Positions 5,119 to 7,852 of a DNA stretch of 7,852 nucleotides are shown here, piece by piece. The notes under the pieces are model-generated. The model was not told the origin of the DNA. It worked only from the letters and a program-made list of their open reading frames with translations, and searched no databases. The number at the start of each line of letters is the position of its first letter. The first letter of the stretch is position 1. A program made the position numbers and the translations under genes. This stretch comes from Pseudomonadota bacterium (GTDB lineage Bacteria > Pseudomonadota > Alphaproteobacteria > Caulobacterales > Aquidulcibacteraceae): the NCBI GenBank assembly GCA_023410295.1, contig JAEYPY010000020.1, positions 1 to 7,852 on the forward strand. The letters are read 5' to 3'.

Positions 5119-6753
5119 CTACGCGGCGGGTGTTTTCGGCAACAGTTTTTCCAGCGCGTCCAGCGTGTCGGCGTCGCTGGGGCGTTTGTCCCAGCGGATG
5201 CGGGAGATGCGCGGAAAGCGCATGGCGATTCCGGACTTGTGGCGCGTGGAGCGTTGCAGGCCTTCGAAAGCGACTTCCAGGACGAGGCCTTTGGTTTTTG
5301 TGTGCGTGACTTCGCGCACGGGACCGAAGCGGTTTTCCGTGTTGTTGCGGACGAAGCGGTCGAGCTCGATCAGTTCTTCGTCGGTGAAGCCGAAATAGGC
5401 CTTGCCGACTGGGGTGAGTTCACCGGCTTCGGTCCAGACGCCGAAGGTGTAGTCGCTGTAGAAGGAGCTGCGCTTGCCGGAGCCGCGCTGGGCGTACATG
5501 AGCACGGCGTCGATCACCATCGGATCGCGTTTCCACTTGAACCAATAGCCCTTTGGCCGCCCGGCGAGATACGGCGCATCGCGGCGCTTGATCATGACGC
5601 CTTCGACCGCGTCAGCATCGACGCCGGCGCCGCCGTGCGTGGGATCGGCGCGGGCGGCGCTGAGCTCCGCCCAGGTGTTGAACCGGATGATCGGCGAGAG
5701 GTCGATCGGCGCGAACGGATGATCGCGGACGAAATCTTCAAGACGCGCGCGGCGTTCGCTGAAGGGCAGCGTGCGCAGGTCTTCCTCGCCGCAAGCGAGC
5801 AGGTCATAGACCCGGATGAAGGGCGGATATTCGGCTTGCAGCTTAGAGGTGACAGCCTTGCGGTTGAGGCGTTGCTGCAGCGTGTTGAAGTCCTGGACGC
5901 GGCCTTCGCGGCGGATCAAGAGTTCGCCGTCGAGCACCGCGTCGAACTCGAAATGCGCGGTGAGATCGGGAAAGGACGCTGAGATGTCGTCGCCGGTGCG
6001 GGAGAAAAGCTTGCCGATGAATTGGCCGTCGGCGCCGCGGCCGGCGGCGGCTTGGACGCGGATGCCGTCCCACTTCCACTCGGCGCAGAAGTCGCCGGGA
6101 TCGAGCGGGGCGAACTCGTCGGGCTCGATCGCGTGCGAAAGCATGGGCGGATAGAAGCGCACGAGGCTTGCGGTGGATGGCGCATCGGCGCGGCCTTCGA
6201 GCCAGGCGAAGAGATGGGTGTAAGGCGGAGCGTCGGCGTGCCAGACGTCCTCGATCTCGTCGGCCTGCCTGCCGCGGAGCTGCGCCAGCGCAGTGCGTGC
6301 AAGCCGCGCCGAAACGCCGATGCGCAGCGCGCCGGTGATGAGCTTCAGAAGCGCCCAGCGGCCGTTTTGATCGAGACGATCGAGCCAATCGGCGACGCGC
6401 GCGGGGAGTTCGGACTTGGGCGTTGTGTCGAGGCCTTCGACGACGTCGCTCAGCGTGAGTTCGGAGTTGTGGCGGGTTTCGTTAGCCGGCCACATCAGCG
6501 CGACGGTTTCAGCAAGATCGCCGACGAAATCCCACGATAGGCCGAAGAGCACTGGATCGGTGCGTTCGGCGGCGAGCTGGCGCACGAGGCCGGGCTTGGC
6601 GTGCTTGAAGGAAAGCGCGCCTGTTATCGCCGCGAGCGCCCAGCCACGGTCCGGATCGGGGGTTTCGCTGAAATAGGTTTCAAGCAGCGCCAGCTTGCCG
6701 AGCCGGCGCGGTTCGTAAGCGAGGCGGTCGAGGAGCGCGGCAAAGCGGTTCAT
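5119..6753 (-). CDS. ATP-dependent DNA ligase of the Lhr/exonuclease-associated repair cluster
   Basis: This encodes a 544-residue ligase that seals nicks through a lysyl-AMP intermediate. The start is ATG 6753-6751, which overlaps the exonuclease stop as ATGA. A longer frame to 6828 would run into the exonuclease gene with low-complexity Arg-rich sequence and is rejected. An N-terminal helical DNA-binding domain (about 1-200) includes GALRIGVSARLARTAL. The nucleotidyltransferase core follows: motif I KWDG with adenylated Lys227, motif III region VLDGELL near 273-279, YDLLA near 316-320, motif IV EGVMIK (384-389) and motif V WFKWKRD (404-410). A C-terminal OB domain contains GFTDEELIELDRFV, THTKTKGLVLEVAF and the closing RFPRISRIRWDK. 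Length and order fit the ligase-associated family described together with a metallo-beta-lactamase-fold exonuclease, an Lhr-type helicase and a metallophosphoesterase. The next gene downstream here is a cytochrome c, so the helicase and phosphoesterase genes are not in their usual place. Confidence 0.95.
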   Translation of the reverse strand: MNRFAALLDRLAYEPRRLGKLALLETYFSETPDPDRGWALAAITGALSFKHAKPGLVRQLAAERTDPVLFGLSWDFVGDLAETVALMWPANETRHNSELTLSDVVEGLDTTPKSELPARVADWLDRLDQNGRWALLKLITGALRIGVSARLARTALAQLRGRQADEIEDVWHADAPPYTHLFAWLEGRADAPSTASLVRFYPPMLSHAIEPDEFAPLDPGDFCAEWKWDGIRVQAAAGRGADGQFIGKLFSRTGDDISASFPDLTAHFEFDAVLDGELLIRREGRVQDFNTLQQRLNRKAVTSKLQAEYPPFIRVYDLLACGEEDLRTLPFSERRARLEDFVRDHPFAPIDLSPIIRFNTWAELSAARADPTHGGAGVDADAVEGVMIKRRDAPYLAGRPKGYWFKWKRDPMVIDAVLMYAQRGSGKRSSFYSDYTFGVWTEAGELTPVGKAYFGFTDEELIELDRFVRNNTENRFGPVREVTHTKTKGLVLEVAFEGLQRSTRHKSGIAMRFPRISRIRWDKRPSDADTLDALEKLLPKTPAA

Positions 6754-7766
6754 GCGGCGGCAGGTTCTTCTTCGTCGCCATAGCCGACGAGATGGAGCGC
6801 CTTGGCGTTGAGGCCTTCTGTCCTGCACCAGTGCGCCAGTGCATCGGCTTCGCCGTGCGTGATCCAGATTTCACGCGCGCCGGTGTCCTTGATGGTGCGC
6901 TGCAGATCGCACCAATCGGCGTGATCGGAGATAACGAGCGGAAGCTCGACGCCTTGCTGGCGCGCGCGGGCGCGGATGCGCATCCAGCCGGACGCGACGG
7001 ATGTCACCGGATCTGGAAAGCGGCGCACCCATGGCGTCTGCAATGCGCCCGGCGGGCAGAGCACGATGGCGCCAGCGTAGTAGCTCTTCGGCGCGGTTTC
7101 GACATGGCGGATGTCGCCCAGATCGACGCCGTGGTTCTTGTAGAGCTCGGTCAGCGCCATCAGCGCGCCGTGGACGAAAATCGGCTTGTCCCAGCCGCAG
7201 CGGCGCAGCTCGGCCATCACGCGCTGTGCTTTGCCGAGCGCGTAGGCGCCAACGATGTGCGCGCGCTCGGGGAAGGTGCGCACCGAGGCGAGCAGCTTCT
7301 TGATCTCGTCTTCGGCGCTAGGATGATTGAAGACGGGGAGCGCGAAGGTGGCTTCGCTGATGAAGACGTCGCAGGGCACGACTTCGAACGGAGGACAGGT
7401 GGGATCGGGCTGGCGCTTGTAATCGCCGCTGACGACGACGCGCACGCCGGCGCATTCGGCCGCTGCTTGCGCCGAGCCCAAGACATGGCCAGCGGGATGG
7501 AGCGAGAAGGTGACGCCGTTGATCTCAAGCTTCTCGCCATAGCCCAGCGCGCGCGTCGAGACGGCGAACTGCGGCCCGTAGCGCGCTTCCATGATCGCCA
7601 GCGTCTCGGGTGTCGCCAGCACGCTGCCGTGGCCCCAGCGGGCGTGATCGGAATGGCCGTGCGTGATCAGCGCCCGCGGCACGGGCTTGGTCGGGTCGAT
7701 GTAGAGGTCCGCCTTTGGGCAATAGAGCCCCTCGGGGCGGGGATGAAGGATCTGCGCCGGCTGCAT
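6750..7766 (-). CDS. Ligase-associated DNA exonuclease, metallo-beta-lactamase fold
   Basis: This encodes a 338-residue nuclease of the metallo-beta-lactamase/beta-CASP type found beside ATP-dependent ligases in bacteria and proposed to trim DNA ends before sealing. The N-terminus from ATG 7766-7764 (HPRPEGLYCPKADLYIDPT) looks conserved for the family, supporting this start although the Shine-Dalgarno sequence is weak. Metal-binding motifs are HGHSDH (residues 36-41), His94 in PAGHVLGS, Asp115 in VSGDYKR and later VISDHADW (278-285) plus THGE (303-306). The YALGKAQRVMAELRR segment near 175-190 is the typical conserved helix of this group. The protein has no signal peptide and should be cytoplasmic. 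The stop TGA overlaps the ligase ATG, indicating an operon and probably translational coupling. A promoter should lie to its right, at or beyond the window edge. An additional role in RNA processing is less likely given the ligase partner. Confidence 0.94.
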   Translation of the reverse strand: MQPAQILHPRPEGLYCPKADLYIDPTKPVPRALITHGHSDHARWGHGSVLATPETLAIMEARYGPQFAVSTRALGYGEKLEINGVTFSLHPAGHVLGSAQAAAECAGVRVVVSGDYKRQPDPTCPPFEVVPCDVFISEATFALPVFNHPSAEDEIKKLLASVRTFPERAHIVGAYALGKAQRVMAELRRCGWDKPIFVHGALMALTELYKNHGVDLGDIRHVETAPKSYYAGAIVLCPPGALQTPWVRRFPDPVTSVASGWMRIRARARQQGVELPLVISDHADWCDLQRTIKDTGAREIWITHGEADALAHWCRTEGLNAKALHLVGYGDEEEPAAA

Positions 7767-7790
7767 CGTTGCGCTTAAGATAGGATCGAC

Positions 7791-7808
7791 GGCGGGAAAT
7801 TTCCGCCC
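7791..7808. promoter_or_regulatory. Imperfect palindrome upstream of the exonuclease-ligase operon
   Basis: GGAAATTTCC at 7795-7804 is a perfect 10-bp palindrome, and the surrounding GGCGG...CCGCC bases extend the symmetry imperfectly. It lies about 25-40 nt upstream of the exonuclease start, where an operator or promoter element would be expected. It does not resemble the direct-repeat GTTC-type LexA site known in alphaproteobacteria. Chance occurrence is quite possible. Confidence 0.25.
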
Positions 7809-7852
7809 GCCCGTCGCTTCGCGGTTGCGCCAAGCACAGCGCGGCCCCAGGG

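Noticed and set aside
5239..5982. A 247-codon plus-strand open frame opposite the DNA ligase
   Set aside because: It is antisense to the conserved nucleotidyltransferase and OB domains, shows no motif and has no ribosome site, so it is a shadow of the ligase gene.
6754..6828. A longer N-terminus for the ligase beginning at 6828
   Set aside because: The added residues are Arg-rich, lie inside the exonuclease gene and do not resemble the ligase N-terminal domain. The ATGA junction gives a natural start.
6792..7778. A 328-codon plus-strand open frame spanning nearly the whole exonuclease gene
   Set aside because: It is exactly antisense to a gene with full metallo-beta-lactamase motifs. Its translation has no recognisable domain and has the composition expected from the opposite strand of GC-rich coding DNA.

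Overview
This window looks like ordinary chromosomal DNA from a high-GC alphaproteobacterium. The evidence is strong G/C third-position bias, the kinds of genes present, and two short intergenic repeats that resemble repeats I remember from Caulobacterales and Sphingomonadales genomes. A caulobacter- or hyphomonad-like host is a reasonable guess, but no marker gene in the window settles it. There are nine protein genes, no RNA genes, no CRISPR array, and no transposase or integrase. No gap between genes is longer than about 220 bp.

Layout from left to right. (1) The 3' part of an HSDL2-like short-chain dehydrogenase runs off the left edge (+). (2) A small, compositionally distinct orphan lipoprotein gene (+) sits between two oppositely oriented copies of a 27-bp repeat. 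(3) Two minus-strand genes for exported proteins follow: a CreA-family lipoprotein, then a chalcone-isomerase-like periplasmic protein. (4) A 221-bp divergent intergenic region holds a dispersed-repeat fragment, a 9-bp hairpin, and a candidate promoter overlapped by an inverted repeat. (5) A large formylglycine-type arylsulfatase (+) has a signal peptide and a C-terminal membrane anchor. (6) A minus-strand block, read from right to left, encodes a ligase-associated metallo-beta-lactamase-fold DNA exonuclease, an ATP-dependent DNA ligase, a small class I cytochrome c and a small lipoprotein. The lipoprotein gene's stop codon overlaps that of the sulfatase.

How the genes work together. The clearest functional unit is the exonuclease-ligase pair. 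It is joined by a 4-nt ATGA stop/start overlap and belongs to the bacterial DNA-repair cluster that usually also carries an Lhr-type helicase and a metallophosphoesterase. Neither partner lies directly after the ligase here. The remaining genes mostly encode envelope proteins: three lipoproteins, a periplasmic chalcone-isomerase-like protein, a periplasmic cytochrome c and a membrane-tethered sulfatase. I see no evidence that these form one pathway.

I did not find a convincing new multi-gene system. The observations most worth following up are the repeat-flanked orphan lipoprotein, the incomplete repair module and the operator-like inverted repeat at the sulfatase promoter.
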